Source of the DNA: Streptomyces chattanoogensis
Lineage (GTDB): Bacteria > Actinomycetota > Actinomycetes > Streptomycetales > Streptomycetaceae
Assembly (NCBI RefSeq): GCF_001294335.1
Contig: NZ_LGKG01000002.1
Location: forward strand, 124,001-188,000
Direction of reading: 5' to 3'
Length of the DNA stretch: 64,000 bases
Shown here one piece after another: positions 15,562 to 23,494 of the stretch; the stretch's first letter is position 1, and every line of letters starts with the position of its first letter. The notes under the pieces were generated by a model. That model was not told where the DNA came from and did no database searches. It saw only the letters and a list, made by a program, of their open reading frames with translations. The translations under genes and the position numbers were made by a program.

Positions 15562-16761
15562 TCATCCCTCCAGCGGGACCAACGGCGCCGGGCTGCCGTC
15601 CGCCCAGCCGTCGGTGATCACGGCGAGGGCGTCGCCGAGGGCCGCCCCGTGGAGGAAGGCCGCACGGTGCCCGCCGACGACCCGGGCGCTGGAGCCGTCC
15701 CAGGCAACCGGCACCAGCCGCGTGAGCCCGGCAACCGGCTGGACGTCACCGCTGACCGGGGCCTGCGGCAGGTGCGGGAGGGTCCGGCCGGACAACCCGG
15801 CGATCAGTGGGGCGAGGAGGGTGTGGGCGGCAACGAGGGCCGCGTACGGATTCCCCGGCAGTCCCACCAGCCATCGTCCGGCGCCGAGTCCGGCCATCAG
15901 CTGAGGGTGTCCGGGCCGGCAGGCCACGGTGTCGACGACCATCCGGGCGCCCGGCGTGGCACAGCAGCCGCGCAGTTGGTCGGTGGCGCCGACGGAGGTG
16001 GACCCCGTGACGACGATGATCTCGCAGTCGCTCACGGCGTTCACCGTCCGGGCCAGGAGCCCGGCCGGACGGTCGGACACATACTCCACCGCGACGGTCT
16101 CGCCGCCGAAGGCGGCGACCAGTGGCGGCAGCAGCGGGCCCAGGGCGTCCCGGATCCGCCCCGGGCCAGGACGGCCCCTGCGCTCCAGTTCGTCCCCGGT
16201 GACCAGGACGGTGACCCGGGGCCGGGGCCGTACGTGCAGCGTGTCGTAGCCGCAGGCCGCGGCCAGCCCGAGCTGCGCGGGGCCGACCCGGGTACCGGCC
16301 GGGACCAGGACGGCCCCCGCCGGGGCGTCCTCACCCGCACGCCGGATGTGCCTGCCCGGCAACGGCGTGCGGCCCGAGACCCGGCCGCCGCTCAGCGCCG
16401 CCCGTTCCAGCGGCAGCACCGCGCGGGCGTCGGCCGGGACCGGGGCCCCGGTCGAGATCTCCACCGCCTCCCCCGCCGCGAGGGACCCGTCCCAGACCGC
16501 GCCGGCCCTGACGGCCCCTCGGATGCGCCACGGCCCGGCGCCCGCCACCGCATAGCCGTCCATGGCGGCGGTGTCGAAAGCGGGCAGCGGATCGCGGGTT
16601 CTCAGGGCATCCGCCAGCGTCGTCCCGGCTGCCGCAGCCAGCGGCAGTGCGCGGGCCCCCAAGGGCAGCGGCGCCGCATGGGCGAGCTCCCGGGCCCGCT
16701 CCCAGGACGGCCCCTGGGCGGCTGCGGTGCAGGCGGTGGCGGCATCGGATGTCAGAAGCAT
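15562..16761 (-). CDS. moeA: MoeA-like molybdopterin molybdotransferase
   Basis: A 399-residue protein of the MoeA family, which inserts molybdate into adenylylated molybdopterin. Visible signatures are AFDTAAMDGYAV, GEAVEISTGAPVP, VTVLVTGDELERRG, VTGSTSVGATDQL and WLVGLPGNPYAA. The usual Asn in the G-x-I-x-D-S-N segment is replaced (GRIRDALGPLL), so this may be a secondary paralogue. No other molybdenum cofactor gene is nearby. It lies 171 bases downstream of the alpha-glucosidase gene on the same strand but seems unrelated to it. Confidence 0.85.
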   Translation of the reverse strand: MLLTSDAATACTAAAQGPSWERARELAHAAPLPLGARALPLAAAAGTTLADALRTRDPLPAFDTAAMDGYAVAGAGPWRIRGAVRAGAVWDGSLAAGEAVEISTGAPVPADARAVLPLERAALSGGRVSGRTPLPGRHIRRAGEDAPAGAVLVPAGTRVGPAQLGLAAACGYDTLHVRPRPRVTVLVTGDELERRGRPGPGRIRDALGPLLPPLVAAFGGETVAVEYVSDRPAGLLARTVNAVSDCEIIVVTGSTSVGATDQLRGCCATPGARMVVDTVACRPGHPQLMAGLGAGRWLVGLPGNPYAALVAAHTLLAPLIAGLSGRTLPHLPQAPVSGDVQPVAGLTRLVPVAWDGSSARVVGGHRAAFLHGAALGDALAVITDGWADGSPAPLVPLEG

Positions 16762-16932
16762 GGCGCCAGCTTGGCGCCCGGACTTTTCCGGGTCTTGCGG
16801 AGCCGATTTCCGTTGTGCGCCGACCTGCTCACGCAGCCCGCCGGGTGTCTGTGATGCCTGCCGCCCGTACGCCGGTGGCGGCAGCGCCGTGCGCGCTGCC
16901 GCCGTCCTCTCCGGTGTGGACCGCTGACGCCG

Positions 16933-18573
16933 CTACAGCTCCAGCCACACCGCGGTGTCCGGCGCCAGTCGGCCGTCCTCGACGGGCCCGCTCGCCAGCA
17001 GCACCGCATCGTGCTCGGGCAGCCGGTACGGGTCGGCCGAGAGGTTGACGATGCAGGCGAAGCCCGGCTCGCGGGTGAAGGCGAGGACTCCGGCGGGGGC
17101 GTCGAGCCAGGTGAGGCTGCCGTCGCCGAGCGCCTGGTGGTCGCGGCGCAGCCCCAGGGCGCGGCGGTAGAGCTCCAGCATGGATGTCTGGTCGCCGGTC
17201 TGGGCCTCGACGCTGAATGCGCTCCAGTCCGTGGGCTGGGGCAGCCAGGGCGCGCCGGCGGCGTCGTCGGGGCTGAAGCCGTACGGGGCCTGCTGCCCGG
17301 ACCACGGGATGGGCACGCGGCAGCCGTCGCGTCCGGGGTCGGTGTGCCCGGAGCGTTCCCAGATGGGGTCCTGCAGCACCGCTTCGGGCAGATCCTCGAC
17401 CTCCGGCAGTCCGAGTTCCTCGCCCTGGTAGATGTAGGCGCCGCCGGGCAGGGCGAGCATCAGCAGGGCCGCGGCGCGGGCCCGCCGGGTGCCGAGTGCG
17501 AGGTCGAGCGGGCCTTCGGGCCGGTAGGGCTGGTTGGGCAGCCACTTCCTGACGGTCTTGCGGCCGAAGCGGCTGGGGTGGCGTACCACGTCGTGGTTGG
17601 AGAGCACCCAGGTGGCGGGGGCGCCGACGGAACCGAGGTTGGCGAGCGAGCTGTCGATGGTCTCGCGCAGCGCCGCGGCCTCCCAACTGGTCATCAGGAA
17701 CTCGAAGTTGAAGGCGGTGTGCAGGCCGTCCCGGCGTACGTACGCGGCGAGCCGCTCGGGGCTGTCGGCCCAGGCTTCGGCTACGAACGACCGGTCGCCG
17801 GGGAACTCGTCGGCCACCTTGCGCCATTCCCGGTAGATCTCGTGCACCTCGTCACGGTCCCAGTGCGGGTGGTCGATGCTGCCCGCGAGCGGCGGCGCGG
17901 AGGGGTCCCTGCGGGGCGGCAGGTCGGGCAGGTCGGGGTGCTTGACCAGGCCGTGCGCCACATCGATACGGAATCCGTCCACACCGCGGCCGAACCAGAA
18001 CCGCAGGACGTCCTTGAACTCCGCGAGCACGTCCGGGTGCTCCCAGTTGAGGTCCGGCTGCTCGGGGGCGAACAGATGCAGATACCACTGCCCGTCGGGC
18101 AGCCGGGTCCAGGCCGGGCCGCCGAAGCAGGACTGCCAGTCGTTGGGCGGTTCGGCGCCGTCCGGGCCGCGGCCCTCCCGGAAGACATAGCGCTCCCGCT
18201 CCGGGCTGCCGGGCCCGGCAGACAGCGCTGCCTGGAACCATATGTGCCGGTCGGAGGTGTGGTTGGGGACGATGTCGGGGATGACGCGGATACCGTGCCG
18301 GTGCGCCTCGTCGATCAGCGCCTCGGCCTCGGCCACGCTCCCGAACAGCGGGTCGATCTCCCGGAAGTCCGCCACGTCATAACCGTGGTCGGCCATCGGC
18401 GACTTGTACCAGGGGTTGATCCAGATGGCGTCCACGCCGAGCGACTTGAGGTACGGCAGGCGGGAGCGGATGCCGGCGATGTCGCCGACCCCGTCGCCGT
18501 TGCCGTCGGCGAAGCTGCGGATGTAGACCTGGTAGATGACGGCGCTGCGCCACCACGGTGCGGTGTTGGGCAT
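16933..18573 (-). CDS. GH13 alpha-glucosidase (maltodextrin/oligosaccharide)
   Basis: A 546-residue intracellular glycoside hydrolase of family 13, oligo-1,6-glucosidase/alpha-glucosidase type. The (beta/alpha)8 barrel motifs are present: AIWINPWYKSP, DIVPNHTS, GFRIDVAHGL (nucleophile Asp), FVAEAWAD (acid/base Glu) and LSNHDVVRH (third acid). There is no signal peptide. The ATG at 18573 has AAGGAG upstream; the frame runs much further upstream but only as a shadow of the permease gene. It is the last gene of the sugar ABC operon, so it hydrolyses the imported oligosaccharide to glucose. This matches the aglA position in Streptomyces maltose loci. Confidence 0.93.
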   Translation of the reverse strand: MPNTAPWWRSAVIYQVYIRSFADGNGDGVGDIAGIRSRLPYLKSLGVDAIWINPWYKSPMADHGYDVADFREIDPLFGSVAEAEALIDEAHRHGIRVIPDIVPNHTSDRHIWFQAALSAGPGSPERERYVFREGRGPDGAEPPNDWQSCFGGPAWTRLPDGQWYLHLFAPEQPDLNWEHPDVLAEFKDVLRFWFGRGVDGFRIDVAHGLVKHPDLPDLPPRRDPSAPPLAGSIDHPHWDRDEVHEIYREWRKVADEFPGDRSFVAEAWADSPERLAAYVRRDGLHTAFNFEFLMTSWEAAALRETIDSSLANLGSVGAPATWVLSNHDVVRHPSRFGRKTVRKWLPNQPYRPEGPLDLALGTRRARAAALLMLALPGGAYIYQGEELGLPEVEDLPEAVLQDPIWERSGHTDPGRDGCRVPIPWSGQQAPYGFSPDDAAGAPWLPQPTDWSAFSVEAQTGDQTSMLELYRRALGLRRDHQALGDGSLTWLDAPAGVLAFTREPGFACIVNLSADPYRLPEHDAVLLASGPVEDGRLAPDTAVWLEL

Positions 18574-18638
18574 GGCTGTGCCTACTCCTTGCGGAAAGGG
18601 GGTGTGCGGGAGGGAGGGGTGCGCGGTGAGCGGGGCGG

Positions 18639-19472
18639 CTACTTCGCCGCACCGGCGGTGAGGCCGGCGACGATCCGGCGCTGGAAGAGCAGCACCACGA
18701 TCACTAGGGGGATGGTGACGAGGACGCCGGCCGCCATCTGGCTGCCGAACGGCGTCTCGAACTGGGTGGCCCCGGAGAACTTGGAGATCGCCACGGGTGC
18801 GGTCTGCATCTCCGCCTTGTTCGTCATCGACAGGGCGATCAGGAACTCGTTCCAGGCCGCGATGAACGTGATGATCGCGGTGGTGAACATGCCGGGCGCG
18901 GCCAGCGGGATGATGACCTTGCGGAAGGCCTGGCCGCGGGTGCAGCCGTCGACCATGGCGGCGTGTTCCAGCTCCCGGGGCATCTGCCGGAAGAAGGCGG
19001 TGAGGTTCCAGACCGCGAGCGGCAGGGTGAAGGACATGCTGGGCACGATCATTGCCTGGTAGGTGTTGATCCAGCCCATGTCGACGAACATCTTGAGCAG
19101 CGGGACCATGATCGAGACCACCGGGAACATGGAGGTGGCGATGATCAGGGTGAGGACGAGGCGCTTGAGCCGGAATTCCAGCCGCGCCATCGCATAGGCG
19201 GTGAAGGTGGCCAGGATCAGCGCCAGGACGGTGGTGATACCGGCCACGACGACGCTGTTGAGCAGCGCGCGGGTGAAGGACTGGGACGGGTCGAGGACCG
19301 CGAGGTAGTTCTCGAACGAGATCCGGGTGGGGAAGGGTGAGTTGTCGAAGATGTCGGACGTACGCCGGAGGCTGGAGACCAGCATCCAGTAGAACGGTGC
19401 GAGGCAGTAGGCGACGACCGCGGCGACTCCCGCGTACAGCAGCCACTTGCGCAAGGCCGGCGAGAGGGTCAT
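18639..19472 (-). CDS. sugar ABC transporter permease (MalG-like)
   Basis: A 277-residue inner-membrane permease with six predicted helices and the EAA loop (ELEHAAMVDGCTRGQAF) that contacts the ATPase. The ATG at 19472 overlaps the stop of the partner permease (ATGA), with GGAGG upstream. It pairs with the MalF-like gene to form the translocation channel. No ATPase is encoded here; Streptomyces sugar importers of this class share the MsiK ATPase made elsewhere. Confidence 0.93.
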   Translation of the reverse strand: MTLSPALRKWLLYAGVAAVVAYCLAPFYWMLVSSLRRTSDIFDNSPFPTRISFENYLAVLDPSQSFTRALLNSVVVAGITTVLALILATFTAYAMARLEFRLKRLVLTLIIATSMFPVVSIMVPLLKMFVDMGWINTYQAMIVPSMSFTLPLAVWNLTAFFRQMPRELEHAAMVDGCTRGQAFRKVIIPLAAPGMFTTAIITFIAAWNEFLIALSMTNKAEMQTAPVAISKFSGATQFETPFGSQMAAGVLVTIPLVIVVLLFQRRIVAGLTAGAAK

Positions 19473-20491
19473 GCCGCCACCTCCGTACGACGGCGCGGCA
19501 GCCACCTGCCGCGCTTGGGTCCTGCCTCGTCATCACCGACGACATTGGCGCCGAGCAGCCGGACGAAGGCGAGCGCGATCAGGAAGACATAGAGGAAAAG
19601 GATCACCGCGTAGGCCGCGGCCGGTCCGAACCGCACATTGGCGGCCTGGTCCTGGGCAAGCATGGACAGCGTCTCCACGGACGTCTTCTGCGCGCCGATG
19701 AGGATGTACGGCAGGTCGAACATGCGCAGCGCGTCGAGAGTCCGGAAGAGCACGGCCACCAGCAGTGCGGGCTTCACCAGCGGCAGGGTGATGTTCCAGA
19801 ACTGGCGCAGCGGGCCCGCTCCGTCCATCCTGGCCGCCTCGTAGACCTCTTTGTTGATCACCTGGAGGCCGGCCAGTACCAGCAGGCCGATGAACGGCGC
19901 GGTCTTCCAGACATCGGCGATGATCACGGCGGCCTTGGCGTGGAACCCCTCGGTCGTCCACAGCACGTGCCGGCCGGTGAGGGCGTTGGCGATGCCGTCG
20001 CTGTTGAAGATCCAGCGCCACAGCAGGCCGGACACGGCAGTGGGGATCGCCCAGGGCACCAGGATGCTGGCCCGGACCAGGGCCCGGCCCTGGAACGCGC
20101 GGTGCATGATCAGCGCCATCGCCACCCCGATCACGGTTTCCAGCGCGACGGTGGTGAAGGTGAGGAAGGTGGTGTTCCAGAAGGCGTTCCAGAACCGGGC
20201 GCCCGCGTCACCGAAGATCGCGGTGTAGTTCTCCGCGCCGACGAATGGGTCGGTGTCCCGGACGAATCCGGTCTTGGGGTCGATGCCGGCGGTGCCGAAC
20301 AGCGAGTCCTTGAGGGCCACGATCGTCGGGTAGAGAACGACGACGGTCAGCACCAGCAGCGTCGGGGAGATCAACAGGGCCGCGAGCCGTCCTGAACCGG
20401 CGGTCGCGCGGGGGCGTCGGCGCCGGGGCCGGGAAAGGCCGGGGGGCGCGGTCGCCATGCGGGGTGCGGGTGGGTTGTGCGTGGTCACCAT
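19469..20491 (-). CDS. sugar ABC transporter permease (MalF-like)
   Basis: A 340-residue permease with a basic N-terminal tail and six helices. The EAA loop reads EVYEAARMDGAGPLRQF. GGAGAG lies 7 bases before the ATG. It is 13 bases downstream of the binding-protein gene and overlaps the next permease by four bases, so all are in one operon. Substrate specificity is set by the binding protein and is inferred to be an alpha-glucoside from the GH13 gene. Confidence 0.93.
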   Translation of the reverse strand: MVTTHNPPAPRMATAPPGLSRPRRRRPRATAGSGRLAALLISPTLLVLTVVVLYPTIVALKDSLFGTAGIDPKTGFVRDTDPFVGAENYTAIFGDAGARFWNAFWNTTFLTFTTVALETVIGVAMALIMHRAFQGRALVRASILVPWAIPTAVSGLLWRWIFNSDGIANALTGRHVLWTTEGFHAKAAVIIADVWKTAPFIGLLVLAGLQVINKEVYEAARMDGAGPLRQFWNITLPLVKPALLVAVLFRTLDALRMFDLPYILIGAQKTSVETLSMLAQDQAANVRFGPAAAYAVILFLYVFLIALAFVRLLGANVVGDDEAGPKRGRWLPRRRTEVAA

Positions 20492-20504
20492 GGCCGTGCT
20501 CTCC

Positions 20505-21809
20505 TTACTCCGCCGCGGGCAGCTGAAGGGCCTTCTGGAGGTCCTTCAGGGCCTGCTCGCTGTTCTTGCTGCCGGTCATGGCGGCATACGCCTCCCGTTG
20601 GATCGCCGCGGTGACATCGCCGTACTGGTAGACCCGGGGGCGCGGCACCGCGTGCAGGATCGACTTCTTGAGCGTCGGGAGGTACGGATACTTCTTGACG
20701 AGCGTCGGGTCCCGGTAGAGCGCCTTGTACGTCGGCGCGGCGGGCGCGTGGGCGAGCGTGAAGCGCTGGAGCTGCTCGCTGGAGAAGAACTTCATGAAGT
20801 CGATCGCCGTGGCCTTGTTCCCGGCCGAGGCCGACAGGGCCAGGTTGTGTCCGCCCAGGCTGGATGCGCCGGGCCCCTTGAGGCCGGGAAGCGGTGCGAC
20901 CGCGAACCTGCCCGCGACCTTGCTGGAGCCGTCCTTCTTCGCCGCCAGGGCGTACATGTACGGCCACTGCCGTTCGAAGATCACCTTCCCGGCCTGGAAG
21001 ACCCGTCGGCCGTCTTCCTCCTGGTAGGTCAGGGCATCCTTCGGGATGATGCCGCTCCTGAAGGAGTGGACCAGGAAGTCCAGTCCGCGCTTCGCCTGGG
21101 GGGTGTCGACGTGCGGCGCGCCGACCGGGTCGGTGATGACACCGCCGGCGGAGTTCACGGCCTCGGCGAAGTTGACGGTCAGTCCCTCGTACTTCTGGAA
21201 CTGCCCGACATAACAGCTCATGCCCTTGGCTTCGGGCAGCTTCCGTACCTTGGCGCAGTCGGCCGTCATCTCGGCCCAGGTGGCCGGGGGCCGCTCGATG
21301 CCGGCCCGTTTCAGCAGATCGCTGCGGTAGTAGAGCATGCCGCCGTCCGAACTGGCCGGGACGGCGTACAGGCCGCCGCGGTACTTCCCGGTCTCCACGA
21401 TCGGCCCGAGCATCCTGGCCAGCGGAAAACGGTCCTGCGGCAGCCGGTCGATCCAACGGTGCGCGGCAAACTCCGAGGTCCACACGGCATCGAGGGACAG
21501 CACCGTATAGGCATCGGACTTTGTCTGCGCGTTCTGGATCATCTGCTGACGCTGGGCGTCGGGGTCCGTGGGCAGCTGGATGAAGGTGACCTTCTCCGTC
21601 GGGTGCAGCTTGTTCCAGCGGTCGAGCACCGGCTGGACGGAGCCGGTGGCGTCCTTGCCGGCCACGTAGGTGATGGGGCCGCGGCCCTCGAACGACGGCT
21701 TGCCTGCCGCCACGGTGCCGCCGGGCGCGCCGCAGGCGGCGAGGGCCGCGAGCCCTGCGAGCACCGCGCCGGCGCTCCGCAGCGCTCTGGTGGTTCTTGC
21801 TGTAGTCAT
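20505..21809 (-). CDS. extracellular sugar-binding lipoprotein of ABC importer
   Basis: A 434-residue family 1 solute-binding protein. The signal ends in a lipobox (LAAC, Cys near residue 26), so the mature protein is lipid-anchored outside the membrane. Features of the family are the hinge segment GLYAVPASSDGGMLYYR and AGKVIFERQWPY. It is the first gene of the operon binding protein-MalF-MalG-glucosidase and lies under the promoter region that contains a LacI-type operator. AAGGGATGAG is the ribosome binding site. Ligand is probably maltose, trehalose or a maltodextrin; sequence alone does not decide. Confidence 0.92.
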   Translation of the reverse strand: MTTARTTRALRSAGAVLAGLAALAACGAPGGTVAAGKPSFEGRGPITYVAGKDATGSVQPVLDRWNKLHPTEKVTFIQLPTDPDAQRQQMIQNAQTKSDAYTVLSLDAVWTSEFAAHRWIDRLPQDRFPLARMLGPIVETGKYRGGLYAVPASSDGGMLYYRSDLLKRAGIERPPATWAEMTADCAKVRKLPEAKGMSCYVGQFQKYEGLTVNFAEAVNSAGGVITDPVGAPHVDTPQAKRGLDFLVHSFRSGIIPKDALTYQEEDGRRVFQAGKVIFERQWPYMYALAAKKDGSSKVAGRFAVAPLPGLKGPGASSLGGHNLALSASAGNKATAIDFMKFFSSEQLQRFTLAHAPAAPTYKALYRDPTLVKKYPYLPTLKKSILHAVPRPRVYQYGDVTAAIQREAYAAMTGSKNSEQALKDLQKALQLPAAE

Positions 21810-21994
21810 GCGGGGGTCTCATCCCTTCACCGGCAGGGTGCGGCCCGCCGGATCGCATGGACAGGTAGGGGAAAAGAGAGCAATGAAAACACGGCGGATA
21901 AGCCGTGAATGCGCTGCCACATGCGTCAGACAGGAAGAAATAGCAGGTCAACGCCTCGAAGGTTCGCTTCTCTCAGGCGGAGCCACCTACGCTG

Positions 21995-22008
21995 TGACAG
22001 CGCTTTCA
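21995..22008. promoter_or_regulatory. LacI-type operator 1
   Basis: TGACAGCGCTTTCA, a 14-bp palindrome with one mismatch and a central CG as in LacI/GalR operators. It is about 185 bases upstream of the binding-protein gene and shares AGCGCT and TGACA with operator 2. Confidence 0.72.
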
Positions 22009-22091
22009 AGCTAGGAGGCCACACAGGGGAAGTCAATGCGCTACGTCGCGGTAATCCACCGGACATCCAGATGCACCATGCAGCCGTTACA

Positions 22092-22137
22092 GGGATCCCC
22101 CGCCGGGATCACTACCGGGATCCCGGCGGGGGGTCCC
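22092..22137. repeat. 19-bp GC-rich hairpin between the two operators
   Basis: Arms 22092-22110 and 22119-22137 pair over 19 bp with one G-T wobble around an 8-base loop. It may stop read-through between the divergent transcription units or act in the leader of one of them. Confidence 0.7.
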
Positions 22138-22185
22138 GAGGACGACGCCGCGGCGCGCAGGCCCGCAACAAGGCCATGACAGGCC

Positions 22186-22201
22186 ATGACAGCGCTGTCA
22201 T
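22186..22201. promoter_or_regulatory. LacI-type operator 2
   Basis: ATGACAGCGCTGTCAT, a perfect 16-bp palindrome. It lies 41 bases before the regulator start and thus suggests autoregulation. Centres of the two operators are 192 bp apart. Confidence 0.8.
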
Positions 22202-22242
22202 CTATCGCCATGAACATGTGCCCGCTGTGCTACCGTCCGTTC

Positions 22243-23301
22243 ATGCCAGCAGCTCAACGGCACCCCACGATGGCCGATGTCGCCGAGCGGGCCGGGGTCT
22301 CCGCTTCCACCGTTTCGCGCACCCTTCGCGGCCTTGCGACGGTCTCGCCCGAAGTCCGCGCCCGGGTCGAACAAGCCGCCCGCGAGCTGAACTTCGCGGT
22401 CTCCCGGCAGGCCGCCAGCCTGGTCACCGGCAAGACCGGCGTGGTGGCGGTGCTGGTACCCACCCTCAACTCCTGGTTCATCGGCTCGGCGGTGTCCGCC
22501 CTCGGACCGGAGCTGCGCACCGCGGGCATGGACGTGCTCGTCTATGTCACCCCCGAGATGACCGAGCGCGCCGACTTCTTCGAGCGGCTGCCGGCCCGGC
22601 GGAACGCCGATGCGCTGCTGGTCTTCTGCTTCGATCTCACGGCCGAGGAGAAGGCCCGACTGGACGACCTGGAGATGCCGGTCGTCTACGTCAGCCAGCA
22701 CGCCGAGGGCTGCCCGAGCGTGTATGTCGACGACGTGGCCGGGGCGTGCCGGGGCACCCAGCATCTGCTCAATCTCGGGCACCGTCGTATCGCGTTCGTC
22801 CAGTCGGTCGGCGCCAGCGGATTCGCGTTCAGCTCCAACGAGCGGGTGGCCGGCTATCAGCAGGCGCTCACCCGGGCGGGCGTCCCCCTGGACGACGACC
22901 TGGTGGTCGCCACCCCGGTCGACGACAAGCGCAGCATCGCGGAGGCGATCGGCGAGCTGCTCAGCCTGTGGGAGCCGCCCACCGCCATCTTCGCCGAACA
23001 CGACGAGCTCGCCTCCTGGGTGATCTGGACGCTGCGCAAGGCCCGTGTCGAGGTGCCCGAACGGATCTCCGTCCTCGGCTTCGACGACCACCCGATCGCG
23101 GAGTGGTCCGATCTCTCCACGGTCGCCCAGTCACCGGAGGACATCGGCCGCGCGGCCGGCGAACTGGCCCGCTCGCTGATCGACGACCCGGACGCGGACC
23201 CTGGGCGTCATATCGTCCTGCCCACCCGCCTGATCCCGCGGGCGAGCACCGTGCCGCTGCGCAACGGCGGCGCGGAGGGGGCGGAGGGCGGGGCGGGCTG
23301 A
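22243..23301 (+). CDS. LacI/GalR-family transcriptional regulator of the sugar operon
   Basis: A 352-residue repressor: N-terminal LacI helix-turn-helix (TMADVAERAGVSASTVSRTLRG, with the hinge helix ending in the AARELNF region) and a periplasmic-binding-protein-like ligand domain (about 65-340, ending RLIPRASTVPL). It is divergent from the sugar importer and alpha-glucosidase, and palindromes of LacI type flank both promoters. It is therefore the probable MalR-like repressor, released by the imported sugar. ATG at 22243 was preferred to an in-frame ATG at 22210. There is no clear ribosome binding site, and a TACCGT hexamer (22231-22236) ends 6 bases before the ATG, so the mRNA may be leaderless. 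Confidence 0.88.
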   Translation: MPAAQRHPTMADVAERAGVSASTVSRTLRGLATVSPEVRARVEQAARELNFAVSRQAASLVTGKTGVVAVLVPTLNSWFIGSAVSALGPELRTAGMDVLVYVTPEMTERADFFERLPARRNADALLVFCFDLTAEEKARLDDLEMPVVYVSQHAEGCPSVYVDDVAGACRGTQHLLNLGHRRIAFVQSVGASGFAFSSNERVAGYQQALTRAGVPLDDDLVVATPVDDKRSIAEAIGELLSLWEPPTAIFAEHDELASWVIWTLRKARVEVPERISVLGFDDHPIAEWSDLSTVAQSPEDIGRAAGELARSLIDDPDADPGRHIVLPTRLIPRASTVPLRNGGAEGAEGGAG

Positions 23302-23494
23302 GGGGCCGTAGGGGCATTCCGCGGCGTGCACCTCGACCCCGCCAGACCGTAACCGTGGGTAAGTGATCAGTTTCACGCAGTACGGGACCCTGCTCGTGGT
23401 CCATACCGGTCCCCCGACTGTCATCATCCCTACCGATGCGGGATTCAGTTGACTCCGCACGGACCGAAATGACAGCGAACACAGGGGTATTGGC

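Larger units (their letters stand above)
21810..22242. promoter_or_regulatory. divergent control region of sugar operon and LacI regulator
   Basis: About 430 bases with two related operator palindromes (21995-22008 and 22186-22201) and a 19-bp hairpin between them (22092-22137). Towards the importer genes the sequence is AT-richer than the rest of the window. No open reading frame here is convincing. Confidence 0.65.

Noticed and set aside
16933..19545. Single 870-residue reading frame covering permease and glucosidase regions
   Set aside because: Its first 324 residues are a shadow of the MalG-like permease frame. The GH13 protein starts at 18573, where a ribosome binding site lies.
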